Shown here in pieces: positions 18,657-27,455 of a stretch of 64,000 nt of DNA; the first letter of the stretch is position 1; every line of letters begins with the position of its first letter. The notes beneath the pieces are model-generated. The model saw nothing but the letters and a program-made list of their open reading frames with translations, did no database searches and was not told the DNA's origin. A program made the position numbers and the translations under genes. The stretch is from Algicola sagamiensis DSM 14643 (lineage in GTDB: Bacteria > Pseudomonadota > Gammaproteobacteria > Enterobacterales > Alteromonadaceae), in NCBI RefSeq assembly GCF_000374485.1, contig NZ_KB894500.1:1-64000 (forward strand), in the 5' to 3' direction.

Positions 18657-19168
18657 GAGGATGCATTTTAATATGTATCATCCTGTTGGCGGGTTGCAGT
18701 ACATCGATAGAAGACTATCGTGGAAATCAGCCTGATTTTCGGCTATTCGAGTATTTTGAAGGGAAGACACTGGCCTGGGGTATGGTGCAAGATTATTCAA
18801 AAAAGCAAACTCGTCGATTTGAGGTCCTCATCGAAGGAACAATTGAAAATAACGAACTGATCCTGAACGAAAGGTTTGTCTTTAGTGATGGCGAGAAACA
18901 AACACGTATTTGGAAGATCAAGGATGTTGGTGATGGATACTATACCGGAAGAGCGAATGATATCTTGGGTACTGCTCAAGGGAAAGTGGTTGGCAACGCA
19001 CTGCATTGGCAATATGCCATGGTTTTAACGGTAGATGGCAAAGATTACGAGGTCGATTTTGATGATTGGATGTATCGTCAAGATAGTAAACATCTCTTTA
19101 ATCTCACAGCAATAAAGAAGTTTGGTGTTGAAGTCGGTAAAGTGACAATTTTTTTTCAGAAACAGTAA
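18653..19168 (+). CDS. DUF3833 lipoprotein
   Basis: 171 residues. A short signal peptide ends in the lipobox LAGC, so Cys15 should be lipidated. The remainder (PDFRLFEYFEGKTLAWGMVQDYSKKQTRRFEVLIEG...EWTIK-like strands...DILGTAQGKVVGNALHWQYAMVLTVDGKDYEVDFDDWMY) fits the DUF3833 lipocalin-like family. Last gene of the operon, overlapping the previous stop by 4 nt. It may carry or sense the lipid made by the upstream enzymes (inference). Confidence 0.85.
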   Translation: MRGCILICIILLAGCSTSIEDYRGNQPDFRLFEYFEGKTLAWGMVQDYSKKQTRRFEVLIEGTIENNELILNERFVFSDGEKQTRIWKIKDVGDGYYTGRANDILGTAQGKVVGNALHWQYAMVLTVDGKDYEVDFDDWMYRQDSKHLFNLTAIKKFGVEVGKVTIFFQKQ

Positions 19169-19181
19169 CTGATAATAAAAT

Positions 19182-19200
19182 CCCTCACATGATGTGAGGG
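19182..19200. terminator. Bidirectional terminator hairpin between convergent genes
   Basis: CCCTCACA-TGA-TGTGAGGG is a perfect 8-bp dyad. The minus-strand side is followed by ATTTTATT and so serves the protease gene. The plus-strand side has only a weak pyrimidine tail. A second, weaker hairpin at about 19211-19237 carries the T-rich tail. Confidence 0.7.
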
Positions 19201-19247
19201 ACTTCTCTATAAAAGACAGCCCTAAGGCGGCTTTTCTTATCGTTGGT

Positions 19248-22200
19248 CTAAACGCGGCGACGCCATCCAAATAATCCGAATGCAAATAATAAGAATATTG
19301 CACCGCCACTGTCACTCGTTGCAGACGTTGATGCAGGCTCATTCCCTGCTTCATCATTGTTTTCAGTACTTGGTGTTCCTGAATCTCGAGTTGTATCAGT
19401 ACCTGGACCCGTTTCTGTCTCATCGTCAGAGACTGGCGAAACTGGAGAAGATGGATCCTCCTCATCATCAGTCACAGGTGATACAGGTCTTGGATGAATG
19501 GTGATCTGAACAAATTGCGGCTGACTTTGTCCTTTTCTATCTTTTGCAATCACACGCAGTCTCATTGTTGTTGATTTGGTCACCATTGGTGCTGAGACTG
19601 ACATCGTTTGACCTGTCTTCATGCCCGACATCAAATCGACCCCTGTCGAGTTCATCTGTTCCCACTCATAAGTTAGCGCCGATTTTATCATCGATTTACC
19701 GCTGGCGGTGAGCTGGATCAGTTGACCAGCCTGAACAGTGACCGCATTGAATGGGTTTAATGTTGGCGCTTGGTATGGTTTGACTCGGACCATCACAGGC
19801 ACTGACTCACTCGTACTGATACCATCAGAGACTGTTAGCTCAAAGACCAAAGAAGTCTCTTCGCTAACATCAGGCGCTTCGAATTGAATGTCACTGTTCG
19901 TTTCCTGCCCATCAATCAAGCCAGCTTCAAAGCGAATTAAAGGCAAAACTTTCCATTGATATTGTATTGGTTGTCCATTAAAAGCCTCAGCATTTGCAGG
20001 AATACGGACTTGCTGGCCTGAGAAAGCTTCGAATCCAGAATCAGGAAATGGATGAATGACAGGCTTTTTCTTTGGTTTTACCAGGACGTAAGCGTATTCC
20101 TTGTTCTGATAGAAGCTATCGATTGCGGTAACAGCGAAAATCAATGTTGTTTCACGGTCTACCTCAGGGGCGATGAAGCTCATCGTATTCTGGTCTTTTT
20201 GGATTGTAATTTGGTGTGCCAAAATGGGATTGACAGGTGCCCAGTCGTATGACACATGAGCATTCTGGCGGTCCGCTGCATGAGCATGTGCGACAATCTC
20301 AACAGTTTCACCTGATTGCGTTTCGGTCGTCTTCATCGGTGCAATAAACAGTCCATTATCTTTAGTGATCGTCACTTCAACATGGAGTGGTTTACTGTGT
20401 TCAGGGCCATCTCTTGCGATTACTTGCAGAACGACTTTGGTTGACTTGGATACACTGGGCGCATCAAAGCTGACATTTGCACGATCTGCATTTTTTAAAT
20501 CGATTTTCAAACCAGCATTTTTCAGTACTTCCCACTTGTATGTTAAAGGTTGCTTGGATGGGGTTACGCTACTTGCATAGAGACTGAGCGTCATGTGTTG
20601 CATCACCCACTGTGCTGGGATCGGCTTCAACTGAAATGATGCCTGTGTATTGCGTACTTCTACTGGAACTTGAATGCGATTGATTTCTTGTGGACCATTG
20701 CTGAGTGTGATGTCAGTCAGTATGGTTTGTGTTTGGTTTACAACTGGCGCTTCAATACGAAAATCTGTCCCATTTGCTTGTGTTAGTCGTAATGATGGAG
20801 ATGAAGTGGTACGTTGTTGCCACTGCGCAGTATTTGCAGGGTCTTGAGCAAATAAAGTTGGGATCGTGTGGGATTCACCTTCACCGATGATCACTTTCTT
20901 GATTTGACGGGGTTGAGGTTTGCAAGAGAAAGTATGATCATCACTAATCAGACCCCACTTGCGTAGCTTACCAGCTTTACCTGTTGAAGATGGGCGAATA
21001 AAGAGCGACCAGGTTCCGTCTAATGGAAAATTCTTAAAATAAGAGAGTCCATCATTTTGCTCAGTCACATTTGGGATTGTGGCTTGAAAGTGACCATTCT
21101 TATCAGTTTTTGTTCTAGATATGAGTAATGGGACTACATAATCAGAATGCTGTAGTCGGATTTCAACGCTATCTGATTGATGACCTTCTATGTCTATCCA
21201 AAGTTTTAGGCGGTTGGCCTTCTGCGGAGTTGTTCCAGAAATTTCGATGCTGGAAATTGTGTCACCAATTGGGCTGAGTGGTTGATTCGCTAAGTTAATC
21301 CAATAACTCTCATTTGGATAACCAATCTGCCGAGTGACTTTTTTATCGCCACGAAGGATATCTGCATCAGGGTATTCACCTTCTGCCTCAAAAAGGATAT
21401 CAACAGGGGATGTGCAGTCAGCATTGCTCGGCACTTGCACTTGGATTTTATCTGAGAACTGTGATGTTTTCTCAGTAAGTAGTGTGCTTTGCTGAAGTTG
21501 TGCCTGTTGTACAGTGAGTCCAGGTGCTTGTGTAACCGCTGCCAGGATATTTTTGAGTGGATTTACAGAATCATTGAAAAGGACTGGTCTAAACCATGCA
21601 GAGTGGCCAGGAAGGAGAACTTCACTTTGTTCAACATGTATAATATCCAGTTTCTTATTGAGGATATTGTGTTTGATAAAATGCTTTTCAAAGATATCGG
21701 CATAGGACTTGTTTGGGTAATCAGCTTTTGCAGTCTTGACGATTGATTTGGCCCAAATTGGCATTGTCGCAGAGTTTGATAATCCATACATTGAATTTAA
21801 GATGATTTTATCGACATCTTCTTTTGGATCGCCGTTGCTTTGGATTTCTAACATACTTTGGTAAAGCGGGGTGGACCATAATTGGTCAGTTCCCATCTTG
21901 TATGATCCCAGACGCTTGTGAGCGGCATAGGTTTTCGTTGGATCGTAGCGTGCAGAGTCATGGTCCATGATCCTCAAATAGCCTTCCAAAGTTCTTGACT
22001 CTCCCCAGGTTGCAATACGATTGATAAAGTAATCATCAATGTGCTTTGGTGCTTTTCGGGTGCTCATTGCCCAATAATCAGCAAACCCTTCATTCATCGC
22101 GCCCCAGTCGCCACCATCTGTATTCCCTACAATATCGTCAACGATTGCATGTCCGTATTCATGAAGAATAATATCACTATCTTCTGCATGCATAATGTCT

Positions 22201-23426
22201 CTACCGCCTAATACGATGGTTCTGTGTGTTGTATAACGAGAGTTGTTTTCGCCATCGAGCCCATTTGTATCAACGGGGATAGAACGATATTGGATCCCTT
22301 TACGACCGACATATCCGAGTGATTGAAGATATCGTTGGTTCTGATCGATCGCGTAAAAAGCATTCACATCCCAAAATGCCTGTTGATCTCTGGTATATAA
22401 CCACTCGCCATTGGTCGAGGTTGTTGGTTTCGCTAGTGGCTTTTGTAATTCAGCGATATGAACCCAAGGACCGGTTAAGTGATATTCCTCTTTACCAGTG
22501 TTCGTGTGAGATAAGGTGATCTCAGGTAACACAACTTCTGTGTAGGCACTGTCAAACATATATTCTGGAGAGTCATATCGAACATGTGTTGAGTTCAGTT
22601 CAACTTGGGGGTTGGTTAAAAAGACTTTTCCTTTTCCCTGCACATAAGATGTATTTGAGCGAGAAAGTTGAGCGGATTTGGACTGAAAAGCTTGCATGGA
22701 GGCTTCAAAGTCAACCATTTTTTTTGTTGATGTTTGTTGAAAGTGATCTGGAGGGAGTTGGTCTGATCCCAGAGTACTTTGTTGTTGGAGCTTTTGGTGT
22801 AACTCTCGTTGCGCCAAGCTTAAAATTTTACCAGTCGTTGCGTCGACATATTGTAACCAGCCACCTTGCGGCGCAGTGAGGCTAATTTTGACTTCATAGC
22901 TTAGCAGTAGTCCTTTTTGCGTCGGAAGGTAAACAAGCAGAGCTTCAGGTAATGCTAATAACTCTCCTGTCGGCTTTAAGTTTTCATAGGCCAGACGGAT
23001 TGCTTGCTTTTCTGAGATCGAGATATTCTGTGATGGTACATGCAGATCCTTGGTTGGTACGATGTGCTGATATGTGCGCAGCACATGGCTTGCTTTTGTA
23101 CCAATCGTAATGGTCAGGGCTGTGTTCGCAATTGGTGTGCCATTGATTTGTTGCACAAAATGAAAGTGTTTTGCACTTAGGCTTTCTTTTACAGCAACTT
23201 GCTGAAACTGTGAGTTTTCAGAGATGGGCAATTTTGCTCGCAGCTGATCAAGGGCACTGAGTGCTAAGCTTTGTTCATCACGAGATATCCCAACAGGAAG
23301 AGTTTGATTTGGAAAATCAACATTGATTTCTGTTTGGTACAACGGTTTGGCTAGCACATTTTGGCTTAGCCCACTGAGTGCGAATAGGCTATTCAGTACA
23401 ACAAGGGAGTATAACTTCAATTTCAC
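19248..23426 (-). CDS. Secreted zinc metalloprotease with P domain, five PKD-like repeats and GlyGly-CTERM
   Basis: 1392 residues. Signal peptide ending NVLA, then a fungalysin/thermolysin-type propeptide with PepSY-like region (about 30-215). The gluzincin catalytic domain has HEYGH at 422-426 and the third zinc ligand Glu446 in NEGFADYW (M36/M4-like). A proprotein-convertase P domain lies at about 690-825 (DGTWSLFIRPSS...LRKWGL). About five Ig/PKD-like repeats of roughly 90-100 residues run to 1310, each ending in a V-x-V-x-V strand. Then comes an acidic Ser/Pro/Asp/Thr linker and the C-terminal SGG-hydrophobic-RRR signal of rhombosortase substrates. Likely exported by type II secretion and surface-retained. 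Stands alone. Confidence 0.88.
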   Translation of the reverse strand: MKLKLYSLVVLNSLFALSGLSQNVLAKPLYQTEINVDFPNQTLPVGISRDEQSLALSALDQLRAKLPISENSQFQQVAVKESLSAKHFHFVQQINGTPIANTALTITIGTKASHVLRTYQHIVPTKDLHVPSQNISISEKQAIRLAYENLKPTGELLALPEALLVYLPTQKGLLLSYEVKISLTAPQGGWLQYVDATTGKILSLAQRELHQKLQQQSTLGSDQLPPDHFQQTSTKKMVDFEASMQAFQSKSAQLSRSNTSYVQGKGKVFLTNPQVELNSTHVRYDSPEYMFDSAYTEVVLPEITLSHTNTGKEEYHLTGPWVHIAELQKPLAKPTTSTNGEWLYTRDQQAFWDVNAFYAIDQNQRYLQSLGYVGRKGIQYRSIPVDTNGLDGENNSRYTTHRTIVLGGRDIMHAEDSDIILHEYGHAIVDDIVGNTDGGDWGAMNEGFADYWAMSTRKAPKHIDDYFINRIATWGESRTLEGYLRIMDHDSARYDPTKTYAAHKRLGSYKMGTDQLWSTPLYQSMLEIQSNGDPKEDVDKIILNSMYGLSNSATMPIWAKSIVKTAKADYPNKSYADIFEKHFIKHNILNKKLDIIHVEQSEVLLPGHSAWFRPVLFNDSVNPLKNILAAVTQAPGLTVQQAQLQQSTLLTEKTSQFSDKIQVQVPSNADCTSPVDILFEAEGEYPDADILRGDKKVTRQIGYPNESYWINLANQPLSPIGDTISSIEISGTTPQKANRLKLWIDIEGHQSDSVEIRLQHSDYVVPLLISRTKTDKNGHFQATIPNVTEQNDGLSYFKNFPLDGTWSLFIRPSSTGKAGKLRKWGLISDDHTFSCKPQPRQIKKVIIGEGESHTIPTLFAQDPANTAQWQQRTTSSPSLRLTQANGTDFRIEAPVVNQTQTILTDITLSNGPQEINRIQVPVEVRNTQASFQLKPIPAQWVMQHMTLSLYASSVTPSKQPLTYKWEVLKNAGLKIDLKNADRANVSFDAPSVSKSTKVVLQVIARDGPEHSKPLHVEVTITKDNGLFIAPMKTTETQSGETVEIVAHAHAADRQNAHVSYDWAPVNPILAHQITIQKDQNTMSFIAPEVDRETTLIFAVTAIDSFYQNKEYAYVLVKPKKKPVIHPFPDSGFEAFSGQQVRIPANAEAFNGQPIQYQWKVLPLIRFEAGLIDGQETNSDIQFEAPDVSEETSLVFELTVSDGISTSESVPVMVRVKPYQAPTLNPFNAVTVQAGQLIQLTASGKSMIKSALTYEWEQMNSTGVDLMSGMKTGQTMSVSAPMVTKSTTMRLRVIAKDRKGQSQPQFVQITIHPRPVSPVTDDEEDPSSPVSPVSDDETETGPGTDTTRDSGTPSTENNDEAGNEPASTSATSDSGGAIFLLFAFGLFGWRRRV

Positions 23427-23703
23427 TTACCTGAGTTCATTAAACATGCAAAGTACTTCTGATATTTATCCGTACAAAAAGTTGACCATATTGCCTATAG
23501 TTTGCTTTTGTTAATAAAAAAGAATTAGAAGTAGTTTAAAAAAGGACGGAATTCTACAGAGATGGAAGTTCTCGATCAATTGATTAATTCTAAATCACTA
23601 AGAAGTCCGATCAGTCTATTATGTAACCAGATTGATAGGATTGTTGCAAAACAATTTCAGATGTGTCTGTTGATTTTGAATTGAAGAATTTACTGGTTGT
23701 TAC

Positions 23704-24138
23704 TTAAGGGATTTTTGTGACTTCTTGCCACATCACCCACAAAGAAGATGCCGCAATAAACCCAACAAAGCCAGCTCCCAGAAAAGCAGCGACTAAATGA
23801 GACATAAAGGGAATGGAGGCAAACTCAGGCGCAACGTAAATCATTGCACTAAGGGACCCAAGGCTGGTTAACAAAGGCCAGTTAAAACAATTCAATTTTC
23901 GAATCAACCAAAAAACTGGAAAGAGAAAACATAAAATGTAAATGCCAGCCAGGAAGGAAGCAACGCCAACCGTATACAAGCCCTGACACTCTGTTGAGAA
24001 AAAGACACCAGCATGTTTGGAAGATATCGAAACCAATATAATCGTGATATAAATTGCTGTGGTTGTCGGTAAGCTGGCCATAAGGAAAGGTAAGCAGTAC
24101 TGAAGGTGGCTTTGTGGTTTTTGACTTTGAAATGACAT
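23704..24138 (-). CDS. Unrecognised small inner-membrane protein
   Basis: 144 residues from the ATG at 24138 (MSFQSQKPQSH). An upstream in-frame ATG at 24228 would add 30 residues and cannot be excluded, as neither start has a good ribosome site. Four hydrophobic segments are visible: LPTTTAIYITIILVSI, VGVASFLAGIYILCFLFPVFWLI, LLTSLGSLSAMIYVAPEF and HLVAAFLGAGFVGFIAASSLWVMW. No family was recognised. It is divergent from the phosphatase gene. Confidence 0.6.
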   Translation of the reverse strand: MSFQSQKPQSHLQYCLPFLMASLPTTTAIYITIILVSISSKHAGVFFSTECQGLYTVGVASFLAGIYILCFLFPVFWLIRKLNCFNWPLLTSLGSLSAMIYVAPEFASIPFMSHLVAAFLGAGFVGFIAASSLWVMWQEVTKIP

Positions 24139-24289
24139 TACGATTTCTAGTGGCGAACTGACTGGCAGGATTATAGGGAAATACCTTTTAATGTCCAGAA
24201 TATTTTTTGAAAAAACGAATTGGTTCAACCAGTTGGGTTGGCTTAAAAGTTATTTGTATTCAATGAAAGCGAATAAATAAGGTATGAAG

Positions 24290-24754
24290 ATGCACTGTAA
24301 CCATATTCTTTTTGTGTGCTTAGGCAACATCTGTCGTTCTCCAACGGCACATGCTGTTTTTCGTCAGATTGCGGAAAATGCGTCGATGAAATTAGACATC
24401 GATTCTGCTGGTACTTCTGCATATCATGCCGGAGAAGGGCCAGATCCCAGGTCACGAGCTGCTGGCGAACGGCGAGGTTATTCATTTCAAGGGATCTATT
24501 CCAGAGGCGTCACTTTAGAAGACTTTGAAAAATTTGACCTTATTTTAGCCATGGATAAGAACAACTTAAAAGAACTACTCAAGTCATGCCCAGAAGCCCA
24601 AAAGCATAAAGTAAAGTTATTTCTTGATTATTCTGTAACCTTCTCCGAACAAGAAGTGCCAGATCCTTATTATGGTGGTGAACGTGGGTTTGAACATGTT
24701 CTAGACTTGATAGAAGATGCATCCCGTGGGTTGTTAAATGAAATTAGCCAATGA
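24290..24754 (+). CDS. Low-molecular-weight protein tyrosine phosphatase
   Basis: 154 residues. The P-loop CLGNICRS (C-x5-R-S) is near the N-terminus, and the general-acid aspartate is in VPDPYYGGERGFEHVLDLIEDA. Together they define LMW-PTP. It dephosphorylates protein phosphotyrosine or small aryl phosphates. There is no tyrosine kinase or capsule cluster beside it, so it is probably a housekeeping member. An in-frame ATG at 24284 is only 1-2 nt from the TAAGG site, so the ATG at 24290 is preferred. Confidence 0.92.
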   Translation: MHCNHILFVCLGNICRSPTAHAVFRQIAENASMKLDIDSAGTSAYHAGEGPDPRSRAAGERRGYSFQGIYSRGVTLEDFEKFDLILAMDKNNLKELLKSCPEAQKHKVKLFLDYSVTFSEQEVPDPYYGGERGFEHVLDLIEDASRGLLNEISQ

Positions 24755-24897
24755 TTTCAGTTGTTTTTAAGATATTTTTTTCGAGAACGTAAAAAAACAA
24801 CAATTTTGGTTGCATTTCAGGAGGATTCACATTACTTTCAATGACGGGACTGCAACTTAGAGGTCTATACGAGTTTAGAAGGTAAGGTAACAATACA

Positions 24898-26259
24898 GTG
24901 AAAAATTGGACTCCCCAGAGCTGGCGTGATTTTCCGATCCAGCAACAACCAAATTATGAGAATCTAGAAGAGCTTGCCTCAGTTGAAGCACAGCTAAAAA
25001 GTTTTCCACCCCTTGTTTTTGCAGCAGAAACAAGGGAGCTTTATAAGCAATTGGCCAATGTATCCCAAGGAAACGGTTTTTTGCTACAAGGTGGTGACTG
25101 TGCGGAATCATTTAGCGAATTTTCTGCGCCAAAAATCCGTGACACATTTAAAACTCTGCTACAAATGGCAGTGGTGCTCACGTTTGGAGGCTCTTGCCCT
25201 GTTACCAAAGTTGCGCGGATGGCAGGACAGTATGCGAAGCCCCGTTCAGCAGATCTCGAAACAATTGATGGTGTGAGTTATCCAAGTTATCGCGGTGATA
25301 TTGTTAACAGTTTTGAATTCAGTGAAAGTGCACGTCGACCTGAACCACAACGTCTCTTGACGGCTTACCATCACTCGGCCGCAACGTTAAACTTGTTGCG
25401 CGCATTTGCACAAGGCGGTTTGGCAGACTTGCATCAGGTCCATGCCTGGAATATGAGTTTTGTTCAAGATAACCCGCTGAAAGAGCAATATCAGGATTTG
25501 GCGGATCGCATTGAGCAAGCACTTCGTTTCATGGAAGTTTGTGGGATCACTTCAGAGAACTCACCTTCAATTAAAGAGACGCAAGTATTTACTTCGCACG
25601 AAGCACTCCTATTGAACTATGAAGAAACACTGACGCGTTGTGATCATTTAACAAATGACTGGTACGATTGCTCTGCACACTTTGTGTGGATTGGTGAGCG
25701 GACGCGTCAACTTGATCATGCACACATAGAGTTTTTCCGTGGGATTAAAAACCCGGTCGGTGTAAAAATTGGCCCTGGTATGCAGGAAGATGATCTGATC
25801 CGACTCATTGATGCAGTGAACCCAAACAATGATGCGGGTCGTCTGACATTGATTACGAGAATGGGTGCAGATGTTCTGGGCGATAAGCTGCCTGCACTTG
25901 TACGTCGCGTTCAACAAGAAGGACGTCAAGTGGTCTGGTCAAGCGATCCAATGCATGGAAACACAGTCAAAGCAGGCAATGGCCTGAAAACTCGTAATTT
26001 TGATTCGATTTTGAAAGAAATCCGTCAGTTTTTTGCTGTACACCAAGCCGAAGGCTCGTACGCTGGTGGTATTCATTTAGAAATGACTGGTCAGCATGTC
26101 ACCGAATGCACTGGTGGTGCTTATGGATTGTCAGAATCAGATCTGGCTCAATGCTACCAGACACAATGTGATCCAAGATTGAATGCAAATCAGGTGCTTG
26201 AGATGGCCTTTATCTTAGCTGACGCATTAAAGTCAGCAAGAAATGGACAGAATGTATAA
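24898..26259 (+). CDS. 3-deoxy-7-phosphoheptulonate synthase, class II (plant type)
   Basis: 453 residues. Condenses phosphoenolpyruvate and erythrose-4-phosphate at the entry to the shikimate pathway. Class II motifs are visible: [29 protein letters not shown] with the metal-binding Cys, [53 protein letters not shown] and [17 protein letters not shown]. It starts at GTG 24898 with AAGGTAAGG upstream. Class II is less common than AroF/G/H in this group of bacteria, so it may be an additional isoenzyme. Confidence 0.95.
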   Translation: MKNWTPQSWRDFPIQQQPNYENLEELASVEAQLKSFPPLVFAAETRELYKQLANVSQGNGFLLQGGDCAESFSEFSAPKIRDTFKTLLQMAVVLTFGGSCPVTKVARMAGQYAKPRSADLETIDGVSYPSYRGDIVNSFEFSESARRPEPQRLLTAYHHSAATLNLLRAFAQGGLADLHQVHAWNMSFVQDNPLKEQYQDLADRIEQALRFMEVCGITSENSPSIKETQVFTSHEALLLNYEETLTRCDHLTNDWYDCSAHFVWIGERTRQLDHAHIEFFRGIKNPVGVKIGPGMQEDDLIRLIDAVNPNNDAGRLTLITRMGADVLGDKLPALVRRVQQEGRQVVWSSDPMHGNTVKAGNGLKTRNFDSILKEIRQFFAVHQAEGSYAGGIHLEMTGQHVTECTGGAYGLSESDLAQCYQTQCDPRLNANQVLEMAFILADALKSARNGQNV

Positions 26260-26302
26260 TTCAAATATGCTTTTTTTTTAATCATATTTCGTTTGATGTG
26301 AG

Positions 26303-26328
26303 AGCCGCATTTGATGCGGCTTTCTTTC
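26303..26328 (+). terminator. Intrinsic terminator of the DAHP synthase gene
   Basis: AGCCGCAT (26303-26310) and ATGCGGCT (26314-26321) form an 8-bp stem with a TTG loop, followed by TTCTTTC. Confidence 0.88.
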
Positions 26329-26464
26329 TTCCGCACGTCTAAAAATTTATTACAAAATTGTAAATAAATGACCCGCTGAGTGGCATATCACCAAGACAAG
26401 TGTTACCATCACTGCCCTTATTGATTTGAATTTTTATTGACGTTATTTGTGGTAGGTTAAATAT

Positions 26465-27376
26465 ATGAAACAATTCTGGCTTCGTTCTTTTCTCGCCATG
26501 TTTGCTTTATTCTCCTGCTTTTCCTTTGCCTCTGAGCAGACAGACACAACAATGTCTGAAGAAGAAAAGCAATATGTTTTAAAACTACTCGGTGAATGGC
26601 AGGCCTTTGAAAAGAAAACGGGATCAATTGAATTACCCAATGGCGTCGCAACGCTAACGGTCCCTGAAGATTTTGTTTATATTGGGCCAGAAGATGCGAA
26701 CCTAGTTCTCACTGCTTTTTGGGGCAATCCTCCAGGTTCAAAAAACCTGGGTATGCTGTTTCCTGTGAAATATACGCCAATTGACCCAGAAGCTTGGGGC
26801 GTAGAGATCAGCTACGAAGAAGAAGGTTATATTTCTGATAAAGATGCCGCAGAAATCGACTATTCAGAAATGCTGCAGCAGATGAAAAAGGATACTGCGC
26901 AAACAAGCAAATATCGCGTGAAACAAGGTTACCCAAGTATTGAGCTGGTGGGTTGGGCTGACAAGCCGTATTACGACCAAGAAACCAAAAAGCTTTATTG
27001 GGCAAAGGAATTGAAGTTTGATAATTCACCAGATCACTCCTTGAACTATGATATTCGAATTCTCGGTCGCAAAGGTGTACTGAATATGAGCTTTATTGCA
27101 GGTATGGAACAATTGACAGAGATCCAACTCAATCGTGAAAAAGTGCTCGCGATGGCAAATTTCAATGAGGGGATGCGCTACGAAGATTTTGATCCATCTG
27201 TTGATAAAGTCGCAGCTTATGGCATCGGTGCTTTAGTGGCAGGGAAAGTGCTGGCGAAGACAGGCTTACTTGCTGCGGCAGTTTTATTCTTGAAGAAATT
27301 CTGGTTTGTAATTGTCGCAGGCTTATTCGGTGTTACGAAGCTTCTATTTGGCCGTAAGAAGCAGCAAGAAAGTTAA
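26465..27376 (+). CDS. DUF2167 family membrane protein
   Basis: 303 residues. A signal peptide (LAMFALFSCFSFA), then the DUF2167 core: GSIELPNGVATLTVPEDFVYIGPEDANLVLTAFWGNPPG, LGMLFPV, WGVEISYEEEGYISDKDAAEIDYSEMLQQMK, IELVGWADKPYYDQETKKLYWAKEL and LNYDIRILGRKGVLNM. Two C-terminal hydrophobic stretches (LVAGKVLAKTGLLAAAVLFL and WFVIVAGLFGVTKLLFG) anchor it to the inner membrane, before a basic tail. The family's function is not established. Monocistronic. Confidence 0.88.
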   Translation: MKQFWLRSFLAMFALFSCFSFASEQTDTTMSEEEKQYVLKLLGEWQAFEKKTGSIELPNGVATLTVPEDFVYIGPEDANLVLTAFWGNPPGSKNLGMLFPVKYTPIDPEAWGVEISYEEEGYISDKDAAEIDYSEMLQQMKKDTAQTSKYRVKQGYPSIELVGWADKPYYDQETKKLYWAKELKFDNSPDHSLNYDIRILGRKGVLNMSFIAGMEQLTEIQLNREKVLAMANFNEGMRYEDFDPSVDKVAAYGIGALVAGKVLAKTGLLAAAVLFLKKFWFVIVAGLFGVTKLLFGRKKQQES

Positions 27377-27384
27377 ATTTTGTA

Positions 27385-27408
27385 AAAAGAGCGGTTTGCC
27401 GCTCTTTT
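27385..27408 (+). terminator. Intrinsic terminator between DUF2167 and ETF-QO genes
   Basis: AAAAGAGCGG (27385-27394), loop TTTG, CCGCTCTTTT (27399-27408). The stem is flanked by A and T runs, so it can serve both convergent genes. Confidence 0.92.
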
Positions 27409-27455
27409 ATCTTCCTTTGTCACACTCCTGAAAGATTTCGCTTTACGTTATCTCA

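Noticed and set aside
26346..26368. Imperfect A/T-rich inverted repeat before the DUF2167 gene
   Set aside because: One arm has an extra A and the region is simply A/T-rich; not strong enough to call an operator.
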